Shown: in pieces, positions 1 through 12,335 of the stretch
Position numbering within the stretch: position 1 is the first letter of the stretch
Layout of the letters: every line of letters starts with the position of its first letter
Source: Pohlia nutans
Lineage: Eukaryota; Streptophyta; Bryopsida; Bryales; Mniaceae
Direction: 5' to 3'
NCBI GenBank assembly: GCA_022496805.1
Contig: CM040087.1
Location: forward strand, 6,646,001-6,710,000
DNA: 64,000 nucleotides
Notes under the pieces: model-generated
The model's input: the letters and a program-made list of their open reading frames with translations, nothing else
What the model was told of the DNA's origin: nothing
Databases searched by the model: none
Position numbers and translations under genes: made by a program

Positions 1-775
1 GCTCTCATATGTCTCGCTAGGTGTATACCTAACTCGAACTAGGAGGAATGACCATGCACCAGAAAGAGAGTGGATTGATTTTGTCGTGCTATGCTTAACT
101 ACAATAAAATTGAACAGGAAAAGAGAGGGAATTAAGAATATATCAAAATGACATTTTTCTAATCATGATCTCCTAGCTAACAACAAGAGATTCATTTTTT
201 GCTACACCATGGCAGCGTAAACCCAAGTCATTCATCTGTTGACATGAATAATGCTATTGCATTACCGCAATTTGGACCTAGAAACATTATCTACTGTTGT
301 AATGCAACGTAAACTAACTCATTATCCATTAAAAATGACTTGTGATTTTTTTTCCAACTGGTGTAAACCCAAGTTGTCTTTGGGACGAATTCATAGGGTA
401 ATTACAGATTTTAAAGGGGCATGGGTCGCCTTCATGGTTCGTAGTCTAAACGTCTGAAGTAAGTTAGCCGTGGCCGGTCAGCAACGGGAAACGAACGCTG
501 CCCGAACGTGAAGTTTTCAATTCAAACTCAGTTGAACTCTGACACTCACGCCGTAATTCAAGCCGGTGTACAAAAAGTCGGGAACAGTAATTTCCCAGCA
601 CAGTAAATCAACCGGATCAAAAACTACCCAAAACGTACACAGGCTGGGGGGAACCCACTGTTGACTTGGAAGGGACGGCCACTTTCCTTGGAAGCGCATG
701 ATGGGTCGGCCCACTACCCCGCCCGGCCCCCCGCCCGAACGCCGGGCCACCCGGCCTTTCTCCGCGGGGTCGCCT
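1..775. other. Intergenic, no gene recognised
   Basis: AT-rich at the left and richer in GC from about 460. Short open frames are present on both strands, but none shows a domain, codon bias or splice structure that would support a gene. Nothing else was recognised. Confidence 0.5.
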
Positions 776-1325
776 CTCCCATAAAGGCCTGCTCTGCCAC
801 CGTCCTCCTCGCTTTGGTGCTCTCTCCTGCTTCCGCCGGTGCTTGGATCTCTCTCTTCGCTCTTCTTCCTCTATTCGATTCATCAGCCTTCTACTCACGG
901 CATCATCTCAAGCTCTTTCCAACGACCTTTCTTTCTATAGATTCCATTCAGGATACTGATTTTTATTCTCTAATTTGAGGGCGTTTCGTTTTGATCCGGA
1001 GAGTTGCAACCGTTCTGCGCGTTTGTTGTTTCCAAGTGCCTTAATTCGTCGATACATTGATCCGTGAGGACACGAGTTCGTTTGGATTATTTTCGCGCAT
1101 TTTACGGAGAGGACTGTGTAGGCGCTTAAACGTACGAGTGGTTTGAAGGACGTGCGACTCTGAAGCTGTTTTTTGTTCGGTACGCATCTTATCGTGGACT
1201 CTGTATCTTGATTCGGGTTTGAAGTGAGGATGATATGTATTTTTTGCACGGGGAAGGACAGCGTATTCAGGACGAATTTCTGATGCTTGCAACGGCTCTT
1301 CTGTACAGGTGGTTGTATTATCATC
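776..1325 (+). promoter_or_regulatory. Probable core promoter and long 5' leader of the serine-rich protein gene
   Basis: A weak TATA-like ATAAAGG at about 781-787 is followed by a strongly pyrimidine-rich stretch (about 800-880, CTCTCTCTTC type), as is common around plant transcription starts. A pyrimidine-preceded CAG ending at 1310 could be the acceptor of a leader intron. An out-of-frame ATG at 1283 and in-frame non-ATG codons precede the first in-frame ATG at 1326. No experimental start is known, so the boundaries are inferred. Confidence 0.35.
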
Positions 1326-2102
1326 ATGAATGCCTCAAAGCTTCTTAAGGCGGTTCTCAGGCCGCGAGCTCTTCAGAACAACGTAGGTAGGAGTCCGACC
1401 GTAGCCGACGGGCCTTCTTCGAGACGGTCCTTATCCCCTGATAGTCGGCTCCCTGCGTCAACGTTGGCTTCGAAGAGATCTTCGACGCCCGTGAAGATGA
1501 CGTGTATGTGCTCTCCGACGAATCATCCCGGCTCCTTTCGCTGCAAGTATCACCGTGCTCAGAAGCAAGCCGCCGTCGTTGCTATACCAAGCTCTCCAAG
1601 GAGTAAGGTCTTGGCAAGGGATTCAGACGTTCTTAGTGAAGTGAATCGTTGCCTTCCAGGCATGGCTCCCTCCACGTCGAGGTCCACGCCTGTGCGATGT
1701 AGCAGGTTGAAGAATATGACGTTCGGTAGCGGTTTGGAGGAAGAAGAGGCACTTGAACTCTCATATAATCGGTGAGTGTTGATTATTATCCTTTCTTTTT
1801 TATGATGTCTTTAGTTATACCGTGAGATTTTGGTGACATTTTACCGTGATGTCTTTAGACATACCGTCTTACTTGGCGACATAGATCTGATACGTCCCCT
1901 TTTGGTCCGCAGAGAGTATGTGCGGAATTTCAGCAGTTCAGTTGAGTGCGGAAGTACTTCTACGTCTTCTCAAGGGCCTAGTCGCTCGTCTTCACAACTC
2001 AAGAAACATCTTCCAAGGGAGATTCCTACTATGTTTTGTCAAAGTACATCGAGGAAGGCCTTGGATGCTTTTGACCGCAACATGTCAAGGATGTACTTGT
2101 GA
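1326..2102 (+). CDS. Plant serine-rich protein (conserved CMCSPTNHPGSFRC motif)
   Basis: Two exons, 1326-1771 and 1913-2102, joined across a GTGAGT...CAG intron, give about 211 aa. Residues 59-76 read CMCSPTNHPGSFRCKYHR, the hallmark of the small plant family annotated as serine-rich protein-like (C-C-SPT-HPGSFRC-HR). The rest is low-complexity and rich in Ser, Arg and Pro, with a second Ser-rich patch in exon 2 and a basic C-terminus ending in a DAFDRNMSRMYL-like tail. No signal peptide or membrane segment is visible. The biochemical role is unknown; the paired Cys and His look like a possible metal site, but that is inference. The start is the first in-frame ATG. AATAAA directly after the stop (2102-2107) may help 3' end formation. 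Confidence 0.82.
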
Positions 2103-3849
2103 ATAAACAATCGACTAGCTGTTCATTATGTATAATATAATCCTATTTTTGTATAACGAACTAGGACATTTATGCACATCGCCTGGGTGCATTGACGAGA
2201 GTTAGCAGTGAAGACTCAAGCGTTCCCGTGTGAAGAAGACGGGGAATTGTATAGATTGATGAGAAGTTTTGAGGCGTAGAACGGTGTTAATCACCGTATT
2301 ATTAAGTCGATCGTATTGAAAGTTAGTTTATTATGATCTGAGTACGGGAGTTACGTATTACCTGGTAAGAGCAAGTAGATGAATAGATCTGCTTGTGGAC
2401 GTATGAGAGTATTATTTACATGATTGAGCATCATTTTGCTCTTCAGCTTCCTCTTCACGTGCTCAGCAATCCCGATTGATGGCACAGTCCGTCAAACCTT
2501 TTTGGCTGTAACTTTGTTGTGTTGCCCTGCAGATTCTCTTTATTTTTGGCGTTGGATCACGTTGTCTGTGAATCAGTGGTTGACCTGTCAAGGTGTATGG
2601 TGGCTCAATCTTATGTTTTCTCACAACAACATGCACTGAAGCTATTCCACACACTGACAGTACCGACGCATTGATTTCGTCACTTGCAAGCATGCACTGT
2701 TGCGTGCGTTTAATTGGTTTCAGCACACTCTTACCCCTATCTTCTACTCACTCATCCTTACACTCACTCGTTATCCTCGATTAGAGCGTGTAAGCCAATT
2801 GCATAACTTTTAATTCCCCATCTGTCAGCTACATCTCAGTGTCTTTTGTTTGTAGTCTGTTATCATTGTATCACAGTGATCCATTTGTTTTTGTGTCATT
2901 AGTGATGTATCATATGTTTTGTCCAACATTATTATGTTGTCAGCTTAACTGGCATGATTTATGTTTGTATTGATTGCTATGTGTATGATTTGTGACAGGT
3001 TTGTGTGGACACTCTTTACTCACTTGGAGGATGATGTGTAATAGCAAGTGCTCATGTATAGCACATCTTCCTTGGATGGTGTTCTACTGGTCGCTCTGTA
3101 CCAGTTCAAGCTTGGTAACATGTTCATCTACCTTCTTTCCTCATTCTGTTACTTTTGTGGGTGGGATATGTTTGCAATTCTCTTATGTATTTGTATTTTC
3201 ACATGTAGTTTTATCCTGTTCATGTTGTGTTGATATATACTGCAGCATACAGGAGTGATGATTCTATTGTGCGGAGGAATGGAATGGTGTTCTGAAGTCT
3301 TAACATGTATATTCATGTGACAAGATGCATATTATTGTCCCAGATTGTAGGTGCCTGAGACCACAATGAGTGACAGCTTTGTAATGCATTTGTCACATGA
3401 TTATGTATGTTTTGGTGATGACACCATATATCATTGAAGTCATTGACAAGTTATTGACAGCGCCATATTGTTGAAGAATGCCCCCAATGGTAAATTATCT
3501 GCTAGCTGGAGAAAAGCCTATAATATCTAAACCCTATGAAATGAACATGTGAAGTTGGCCAGTCTACTTCTCAAGGAAGGGAAAACTGGCAGAGCTATCA
3601 TTCAGAATATGAAATGGAAAAGTATTTTCCTCAATAAGATCACAAAGCCCCTTGGAACGAGGGTGCAAAAACTGGAGCATCTTCAGAACAATATGAAAAG
3701 TACTCAAATACTTCTTCAGACAAAATGGCCTGTACCAAGAAAAGAAATCCATGCATGAAAATGCCAAGGACAAAGTAACACTCAGAGAATACTGGTAGAA
3801 TGCACTTTGTGATGGTCATAATGCATTCAACCAATCTTATACTCTATCC
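2103..3849. other. 3' flank and spacer, no gene recognised
   Basis: T-rich sequence follows the serine-rich gene, possibly its 3' UTR in the first few hundred bases. Several short open frames exist, but none has recognisable protein features. No repeats were recognised here. Confidence 0.5.
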
Positions 3850-4085
3850 TGAGTGAAGTATTCTGTGTAAAACAGAGAATAACTCTGTTCAATGTTGCGA
3901 ACACCCCAATGCAAAGGCTTATATATGAAGGTGCTCATCTCATTAATGAATTGAACCACAAGCCTAGTATGAAGTACAAAACAGAGAACAACTGGACCTC
4001 TGTTCTGTTCAAAGTTGGGAACACCCAATGCAATGGCTTATAAGTGAGGCTGTTCATCTCACTGATGAATTGAACTTCAATCTTA
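3850..4085. repeat. Two-copy direct tandem repeat, unit about 115-120 bp
   Basis: Two adjacent diverged copies share GAAGTA, AAAACAGAGAA, GTTGGGAACACCC-like and TTCATCTCA-TGATGAATTGAAC blocks in the same order and spacing. The first runs from about 3852 and the second from about 3968. No coding potential is evident. Confidence 0.7.
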
Positions 4086-4611
4086 GTCATACACCTGATT
4101 GGTTCAAGTTTTGAGGCATACCAAAATGCATAGAGACACAAATTTCAGTGCACATCAATTGAGATAAAGCAAGGCATGGCTGTGATTGATGCCTAACTAA
4201 AGTATGCATTTACATATTCCCAGTGAACATTTCCATACACTGGAGTTTTCCTTCAATTGTTAATAAAGAAAGCCAGTTCATGGGTATGACACAAAAGCAG
4301 TTAGGGGGTGATACAAAAGTGCAGCAACATGCATGTAGCCTCGTCTCAGACCTCACTGCAATTGAGTGGATTGTCAAGTACATTGCAAAGTTGCAATTGG
4401 TGATTGTATTGCATCATGGCTCCCTTCTTGTTCGTACTAACAAGAAGGAACCCTGCGTCTTCCACTGCACTAAACAATCTCCACGGATCCTGTTGTATCT
4501 GATTCTAGATACAAATTTGATACAGTATTTCCGACATCTGCACGAAATGCAAGCTCGACCGAACCCTTGCGACATCATCACATGGGGCTGACCATCCGGT
4601 CAAGTGGATCA
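4086..4611. other. Spacer with an unsupported 122-codon open frame
   Basis: An open frame at 4223-4591 (+) lacks any recognisable motif. Inside it lies a small perfect hairpin near 4420-4450 (CCTTCTTGTT, six-base loop, AACAAGAAGG). Coding is not supported. Confidence 0.4.
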
Positions 4612-4861
4612 TTAAAGCCCTAAAGGACCAAGGATTCATGGATTTAAAATGATTTAAAATGATAAATTCAATTGATCATATTGTGAAAAACAGAATTCAA
4701 ACGAGACCAATTTTAATATCACCAGAATCAGTGAAGAACATTGCATGTCTTGATTGAACAACAAATACATTTGAACAAAAAGAAGTCCACATAAGACCTA
4801 CTCAAAATTGCCAAAAAAATCGTGAGGCCCAATTTAAGCTTCTCGGTCCTTTAGGGGTTAA
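4612..4861. mobile_element. TTAA-flanked miniature element, subfamily A (250 bp)
   Basis: The left end is TTAA followed by a diverged GCCCTAAAGGACC, and the right end is GGTCCTTTAGGGG-TTAA. The internal blocks (GTGAAGAACATTGCATGT, GAAGTCCACATA, GAGGCCCAATTT) recur in the copies at 23063, 37257, 40708, 49053, 58831 and 60997. There is no coding capacity. Confidence 0.85.
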
Positions 4862-6013
4862 TGCTGCACCGTAGCTGGCATGGAGGGCACCATTCTTGTG
4901 AGATGTATGTATGGCTCTCACACTTGAGCAAATTCGAAGCTGCTGAAGCAACACCAACTGAGTCAGCAAGCTCAGTTGAGTGTTATTGTCAGTCATTGTA
5001 CAGTACAGTACAGACTTGTGAGGCTGAGTCAGAAACGACCACTGCAACTTCTGAAGGATCAAATTGGAACGAAACTATACACCATTGCCAATGTTGAACT
5101 TGTCAGGAATTCTACTTGAGTTCCATTAGAGCATCCCCATTGCGTGGTTCTTGTATCTGGAAAAGGATGAAGTTCATCCGTATTCCAGGAAAAACTTTTG
5201 CACCGGAGTCCTGTAACGGTAAAATTTTCCGGAGTGGTCCCCAAATCCGGCAAACTTGGTTGGTTTTCCAAGATTCAAACTTTCTATCCGTAGTGCTCTT
5301 CTCACTACGATTTTTCACTTCTTGCACTTAATTTTCACATCTATGGAATGCACCTGGCCCACAATGATGAGTTTCAAAAGGCAAATAGATTAGTTGCTGG
5401 TTGTTTGCATATGCAAAAAACAAGTTTTCTAGTTTCACTTTTTGAGCCCTGACTTCTGGAAATCAGGGACAATTTCATCCCTTTCTAGATACAAGAGTCA
5501 CGGTGGCGATGCTCTGAGATGCAACTGCACGTATGCACCTGTTCATTAGGCTCCCCCAGCTATTTATCGGGTTTTTTTTAGGGTAATGAATTGTCATTCT
5601 TTGATTTTTTTTTTTCATCGTCAGTCCGTAGAATGGTTGGCGAGTGTACTTACCTGGCCTGTGACTCCCCTGTTGACACACTCACTCTGTCAACAACGTA
5701 GTTGGACCAAGCTCACTAACCATGATCATTTCCTTGACTGCTAATTCAACAACTTCACAAAAAATTATCAGCTTGGGACAATGGTTTTGGCACTGGTTGG
5801 ACCAAGCTCGCTAATCATGCATTACCTGGATCATTTTTCTAATTTTTAATTTTCAGGGGAATCGGTAAGAGCGAAAAGAAAAGAAAGAAAACAAGTGCAA
5901 TCAGTGTCCCAGCTAAGATGGGGAAGATTGGCAGAGGGAGTAGGAGCTAACTTAACTTCCACCTGGGGCAATGAAGGCCACCAGAGTGAAACAAACTACA
6001 CGCATTATCTAAT
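4862..6013. other. Spacer, no gene recognised
   Basis: Non-repetitive as far as can be seen, apart from a repeated 'GGTTGGACCAAGCTC(A/G)CTAA' phrase near 5701 and 5795 that suggests a small local duplication. Open frames are short and unsupported. Confidence 0.45.
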
Positions 6014-6205
6014 TTAACCCTTTGACGCGCCTGTGTTCACATGGTGGACAACAAACAAATTCATATTGTTCAAATTCCATCCAAATTGAACAATTTTCTT
6101 CTGGTTCTTGTGCAAGTTGACTATCCTTTGTACAGTTTGGATTTTCAAAATAGGTTGTTATGATTTTTTGAAAAGCAATAGAAGTGGTTATGTCAAGTTT
6201 CATTC
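6014..6205. repeat. Interspersed repeat B (copy 1), TTAACCCTTTGACGCG end
   Basis: This stretch starts TTAACCCTTTGACGCG and is matched, in inverted orientation, by 18545-18768 in PFK intron 7. Shared blocks include TTGACTATCCTTTGTAC, GGATTTTCAAAATAGG-like and AAGCAATAGAA. It is probably a member of the TTAA-flanked group that lost one end. Confidence 0.65.
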
Positions 6206-6426
6206 TTAACCCCTAAAGGACCGTAAGGTTCCAGGGGGCTTTTGGAACTAAAAAGTGAGGAAATTGGGGTTCTTGGGCTTTGAATTGTAAGATGAGCCAC
6301 AAAGAGACCCTCTCTTTTTGAAAGCTGAATTTTTAGATACTTCTTGATCAAATATTCATCAAGTGAGCGATTTTTGGTGATTTTTTTGAGTTGCAAGAAG
6401 GGTATTTAGGTGTCACTTCAGACCGT

Positions 6427-6706
6427 CATATCTTCCTCTATACACCTCCAGATTACTTGAAATTTTAAGTACATGTTTAAATGATGATCTCTACTCACAG
6501 TAAAAATTTCAGAATTTTTGGAGCACTTTTGAACAATCCGATTTTAGAATGTGTAAAAAATACCCTCATATCTTCCTCTATACACCTCCAAATTACTTGA
6601 AATTTTTATCACATGTTTAAAATGATGATCTCTACTCACAGTAAGAATTTCAGAATTTTTGGAGCACATTTGAACAATCCAATTTTAGAATGTGTAAAAA
6701 ATACCC
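6427..6706. repeat. Two-copy tandem repeat, period 140 bp
   Basis: The units start at 6427 and 6567 with CATATCTTCCTCTATACACC, and both end in GAATGTGTAAAAAATACC. They are highly similar, differing by a few substitutions and single-base gaps. They lie inside the 2.5-kb TTAA element. Confidence 0.9.
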
Positions 6707-6900
6707 CAACAAGTTCCATCAATGTTCTCAACGGTGGCATTTTCTCAAAAATTGTGCGATTTTGTTGATCATTTTTTCATAAAAAGGATACATAAGTCTT
6801 CTTTGAATTCAACGGTGCCGATTGTCAAAATTACCCCACACCAATGAGGAATTGAGCTTGCTACAAGAGCTAGTCACAAAAACAAGAGCTAAGTTCAACA

Positions 6901-6926
6901 CCCCCCCCCCCCCCCCCCCCCCCCCC
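6901..6926 (+). repeat. Homopolymer run of 26 C followed by GGGTGGGG
   Basis: Twenty-six consecutive C are visible, followed by GGGTGGGG. The G-rich complement could form a quadruplex and the C strand an i-motif. The length may be affected by sequencing or assembly slippage. Confidence 0.9.
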
Positions 6927-8674
6927 GGGTGGGGTCTCATTCTTGGATAGGACAAAGTAGGACAATTGCTTTAAAGTTGACTATTCACCGGTTAACTCCT
7001 TTACAAAAACGTGCATAACTCAATAATTAAAATTCCAAATCACAAAATTCTTTTTGGAGGTGAAAGATTTCCTGATTGTGAAACTTTTCTTTGTTGATCA
7101 GTACTGAAAATAAGTTAGTCTACTATGCACAATTGAGCCTTGAAAGTCTGATCACAACACATTTTCTTATCATTCAACTCATGCACATTCTTCACCATCT
7201 TACTGAAATTTGTCCACATCTCATTCATAAAAACTTCAAATCACAAAATTGTTTTTGGACGTGGAAGATGACTTGGCCTTTTAGCTTTTCTTAGTTGAAA
7301 ACATTTTAAAATAAAATCATTCACTATGCTCAATTGTGCACCAAAGTCTACTGAAAAATATGGTGTAGCGAGAATTCACATGGGCTTGCAAGATCTTCTT
7401 ATCCCATAGCATTTGGGAGTGACTTAGAATGAATTTGATCACAATACCAATTCTTTCTTCCACCAAAACTCATGCTTGATCACTCAAATAATATTAAGAT
7501 GTGTAAAACTCGGTAATTTTTCATCATTTTAGAAATTTTGAAAAATAGTTTATGTGAAATTCGGCAAAAACTACTTATAATTTCCAAAAACACTTTGGCA
7601 TGTTCTATTTATGTGTTTCATTCAATACTGGTATATAGTTTTTATCACATATGTAAAACTATGATGATATGGAGATTTTAATTGTAATATTGATGAATTT
7701 TAAAGAGCATCGGTTTTCAGTTTTGTTATGTAGATACAAATTCAACACATGTTTCTTTGTAAAAATAAAATGACAAATCTAATTGTAATCATTTTGTATA
7801 TTCTTCACTTTACTACATAATTTCATTTATTTTCATTTCAATTTAGATTACCTCATTTATTATATACACTATAAGAAGCTCATGTTTTTTAGAATACCCT
7901 AAAACCTAAAAAGAAGAAGTTAGAATAAAATTAAAAAATTAATCAAATTTTAGTTTGATGTTTAAAAATCCTATTCAAGATCAATTTTATTATTTAGGGA
8001 AATTTAATTTGATTTAAAAATTCAATTTAAAACAATTTTTTCACCTTAACTACTAACAAAGTTGTTGTTTGTTATTTTCTATTTTAAACTAAAGATCATT
8101 GTAATTTTTCATGTTCGAATTATAGACAACAACTAGTGTGGCCGTGTGATGTTGGCCTTCCCGTGATTTAGCGATGCTTCTACTTTTTATTTTATTTTTT
8201 GATTTATTTATCCATAATTTTATTTCAATTTATGGTGAGGAAATTTGATTAAAAATCCATAACCTTTATGCCATAGATTCAATACTTACGAAATGACTCT
8301 GGTGCACCCCTACTTATAGAGAGCTTTCTAACGATGCCAAGAATGACATCAAAAACTCCCAATTTTAATTTTTCAAAATTTAATTCAATTTATGATGTCA
8401 AAAATCACTCAAAAATCCAAAACTCTTCCGACGTACTTCTAAAAGCAATGATATGACTTTGGTGCACCTCTCCTTGTCAAAAGCTTTCTAACGGTACCAG
8501 GAACGTAACGAGCAGACGCACGGTCAAGGAGATCTCATTGCTCAATTCTATTTCTTTTTTCTTTTTTTCTCCTCCCCCTCCTTTTTCCTTTTTTCCCTCC
8601 CCCTCCCCCTCTTTTTGCCTTTTTACCTTAGAGTAGGCCCTGGCGGCGCCCCCCACCAGTTCTTTAGGGGTTAA

Positions 8675-9783
8675 TTAAAAAAGTGAGATCTTTATGATGA
8701 TTTTCCAAAATAAGTAGAATCTAATAATGGAAACTATACCATTTTGTAGTGCATGTTATTCCAATTTCATTACAATATTTTAAAAAAAACCTTCTGTTAA
8801 TTTATGTTATTATATTGAATTTCCAGAGATAATCTTGCAAAATTAATTCAAAAATATTAAAAATTTATATGATAAATCCAACCAAACAGATGTGATATTC
8901 AGATTGACATTTACAACTTTGTTGTGAGCATCAACTCTATTTTTGGTTTTCATCAAACATTTTATAACGAATCTTTGAAAATAGTGTTAAAGTGGAACAT
9001 TAAAGGGGTAACGACTCAAACTTATAACGCAAGCTCAAACTAATTCTAGAATTGGAATAGAGTTGGAGTCGGAGTAATTGAGATAACTCATAGTAATTGT
9101 GTTAATGTGAGTATAGTGTGACTTGTATTGAAGTTTTTAAAAATCTAAATTAGTATAAATTTACCATGCCAAATATGTATAAATATTTTGAAATTTCTAT
9201 TTTTAGTTGTTTGAAAAATAAAATATTATAATATAATATAATAATAACATTTTATTATTATATCCTCTGACTAATTTGAATAGTGCCACTGGAATTAGTC
9301 CGAGGATGTGTAAAAATACATGGAGTAATTGTTGGTTTGAGTTTGCCCTAAATCTATTTTTTTATAGTGAAAATGAGAATTATGGATAATATTCACAGAA
9401 TTTGGCATTTGCTGAAAAGCAATTATCCAGAAATAATGATAATTTAGCAAGAGGTGCTATCTGTGAGAGCTAGTATGGTATTGAAATACCATATTGAGAA
9501 CTGAACACTACATGTAGCCTCACACTCATTACTACAATTATCATAAAATTGAAGGTCCTTTTACACTTGCGTTGAAAGGCTAGGGAGTAAACCTCTGAAA
9601 GGCCATTGATTGTGCTCTAAAGGTTGGGCTTTCGAGGTCAAGTTGTTTGGACGTATTGTAAAGCAAGAAGGGACTACAAAATTGATTATTAACATTTTTA
9701 ACACATATTCTAAAGTAAGGAAATTTGTAAGTTAAGTGTTCTTACAAACAACTACTAATAAGAGAAGGTCCCCAAATTTTGCA
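8675..9783. other. AT-rich spacer, no gene recognised
   Basis: Very AT-rich with no supported open frame. ATTTTGCA at 9776-9783 is the left target duplication of the next element. Confidence 0.5.
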
Positions 9784-10054
9784 CTCGGGGGGTGCACTCT
9801 ACATTATGTTTGAGAATCACGTGCGTTCATGACCCCTTCTAAAATCCCCCTTGTATACGAGAGGTTACATGTCTAAATACCTTTGCATAAAAATATATTT
9901 CGTTTTAAATATATGTTTAGTGTAAGTATACGTGAATATTTTCAATTCTAAATGTGTTTATTGTATGTATACGTAATATGGCAGTGTTCAAATTAATACC
10001 CCTTCTGTGCACTCACGTATACTCGTACATGTTTAGTACAGTGCACCCCCCGAG
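9784..10054. mobile_element. hAT-like miniature element with 8-bp target duplication (copy 1)
   Basis: The terminal inverted repeats are CTCGGGGGGTGCACT at the left and AGTGCACCCCCCGAG at the right. The element is flanked by a perfect 8-bp direct repeat ATTTTGCA (9776-9783 and 10055-10062). An 8-bp duplication is typical of hAT transposons. A second copy lies at 30266-30535. There is no coding capacity. Confidence 0.92.
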
Positions 10055-11925
10055 ATTTTGCATAAGACCCACCTCTCTTGTTGGGCCTGGAAATAAATTT
10101 GGAAGACTCAAAATCTATACACTTTTGTTGCCACAAAGAACGAAAGTGCTTTCCACATCATTCTCTCTTTTTGTTGTCCGTTAGATTGAAATGTCTTATA
10201 GTATATCTATTAGCTCAATTAGATCCACACCGCACTTGTCATCTTCTAATGTAGTAGTGATGACTTGGATGACTTGGAAAATAGAGAGTCTCCATTGTCT
10301 GTGATAACTAATTTTTTTTTCTTTCATGGCATCTCTAGTGGATGCTAAGCGCGACATTTTTAAAATTATGTTACCTTGCAATTATTGAAAGTGCAAAGAA
10401 CTCACAAAAATGAATAGCACATAGATTTTAGAATTTGTAATGATGATTCCATAATAGATTGAATAACAAGCATATAACTACAAAAATGTCAGCCATTTTA
10501 GTTAATGACAAGCGAAGACTATAGAGCTAAATGGCCTTGCTACTTAAGAAAATTTAAAAAGACATTTCGTTTTTTTTTTATTGATAAATGGGGTCATATG
10601 CGTCACTTGTTATTATTAGATTTATTTCAAAAGCAAATAAAATTTTGATGACATATGATGCTTCAAAATTGTTTTAGGAGATAAAAGTCTCTTCAAGTTC
10701 TACAACTATTCATAGGTGTGTGTAGCCTTCAAGTGGAACTTTACATTCCTTAGAAAGTAAAATTCTAAATTGGCGTTTGAAACAAACTTTGGCACCTTGC
10801 TAGGTGATAATTTATATACCAATCTTAAGGTAACCAAACCCAAAAGTGACACCATCCTTAATGTGACATTTACATTTAATTCTAATCAGAACATTCACAA
10901 TTTGTAAAATCAACAATAGTTAAAAAAGAAACAAATGAGAATTTTTTGTGACTACCAATAGAAGTTGAAGCATTTGGAGCTTCAAGGGTATCAAATTAAA
11001 GGTAGTCTATGCCCTCATCTTTGAAAATCCATAAAACATTGTTGAAGTAAGAAGAATATACAAAACATTTTGAATTGTAACTCTTTTCCATTTGCTAACT
11101 CATGTTCATTTTAAATTTCAAATTATACCCTTCTTCACTAAGTGAGACCTTACAAGTATCACTTTTAGGTTTAGTTACCTTACATGAATGCAAATACCAG
11201 CAAGTAAATTTATTGACTACATTGAAGAGGTGTCCACTCAGGACAATTACGTAAAATGGGTCAATCCCATGCTTAGAGTTCTCCACATCCAAATTGCCAT
11301 TTCAATGTGCCTTCACAGAATACAAGAAAGATGGCAAGGTAACAATCAAGATTTTCTTTTGGTTTACGGGTCAACTAACTTTAGGCAAAAAAGTTGGTAT
11401 GCAAGTGAATGAGGTGAATTTTTGATCCCTTATATTTATTTGAAAAACTTAGTGATGAATCTTTATTTATTCATACATCTTATCTTTTTCCTTTAATATA
11501 TTGCCTTTCTCAAAACCCTTTATACATCGTGACTTTTTCATCCAACACCTTAGCCTTTTCATCTACTACATGTAGTTCACGAAGTTCTAATTTGACGTGC
11601 AACTGACACGTGCTAGTGCCTTTGTGGCTACATTAGGTGGCATTTTTCTCATTGTGTACCTATGTGGTGATTCTCCCAGTGGATTTACGTAGCAAACTGG
11701 CTTAAGAAAAGCCAGAAAAAAATCCTAGTGACAATTGCTTAGGTGGTTTGGTTAATATTGCTCTTACACAGGCAAGTTGCAAGGGGCACATGCACTCAAC
11801 ATGTAGAGAGTTTGGCAAACAAGAAGCAGAGCCTATAGGCCTTTACATTTTGCCCCTACATGCTGCCCCTTGCAAACTTTGTTGCTCCACTTGACGCCCC
11901 TCCCATGTGCAGTGAGTTGGAAATG
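10055..11925. other. AT-rich spacer, no gene recognised
   Basis: Short open frames at 10196-10381 (-) and 11188-11412 (+) have no recognisable features and no splice context. No repeat was recognised. Confidence 0.45.
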
Positions 11926-12335
11926 TTAACCCTTAAACGTCAAGAGGGCCTGGACGGGGCAGCTCGGAAGGCATCTAAATTTTTGGGGGCAAAAAAAATA
12001 AAAAATAAAAAATAAAAAAAAATAAAAAAATGTATATATATGTATATATATGGCATAAACGGCTCTGCAGTGCACTGCTGGCTAGCACTGTAGCACTGCA
12101 GCACTGCTGAACTTCAGCTGTCCCAACCTCAAAACTTGTTCAATTTGATAACTTTGATTGCTTACAAACGATTTCACAATCTCTCAAATGAGGCGAAAAT
12201 TTGGAATCTAGATCGCTTTTTCAGTAGCTTTCCAACGCACCAAGTCTCGCTTGATTTGGTTGAGAAAATCAACTTTTTTCTTCACTATTCTCTTTTAAAT
12301 AAGCCCATGGGGCTTACCTTGACGTTTAAAGGTTG
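11926..12335. mobile_element. TTAA-type element with ACGTCAAG/CTTGACGT ends (about 410 bp)
   Basis: The left end is TTAACCCTTAAACGTCAAG. The right end is CTTGACGTTTAAAGGTTGA, an imperfect inverted copy with a degenerate TTGA in place of TTAA. The interior has an A-rich AAAATAAA run and a TATATATG tract near 12030-12052, then CTGCAG-rich sequence. It is non-coding. Confidence 0.7.

Larger units (their letters stand above)
6206..8674. mobile_element. Large (2.5 kb) non-coding TTAA-flanked element
   Basis: The left end at 6206 is TTAACCCCTAAAGGACC and the right end at 8674 is TCTTTAGGGGTTAA, with G/C-rich subterminal tracts on both sides (CCAGGGGGC and GGCGCCCCCCACC). No transposase-like open frame exists inside. 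The interior holds a two-copy tandem repeat, a 26-base C run and very AT-rich DNA, so it may contain nested insertions. The pairing of these two ends as one element is inferred from their orientation. Confidence 0.6.

Noticed and set aside
4223..4591. 122-codon open frame as a possible gene
   Set aside because: No recognisable motif, no flanking splice sites that extend it, and it sits between repeats.
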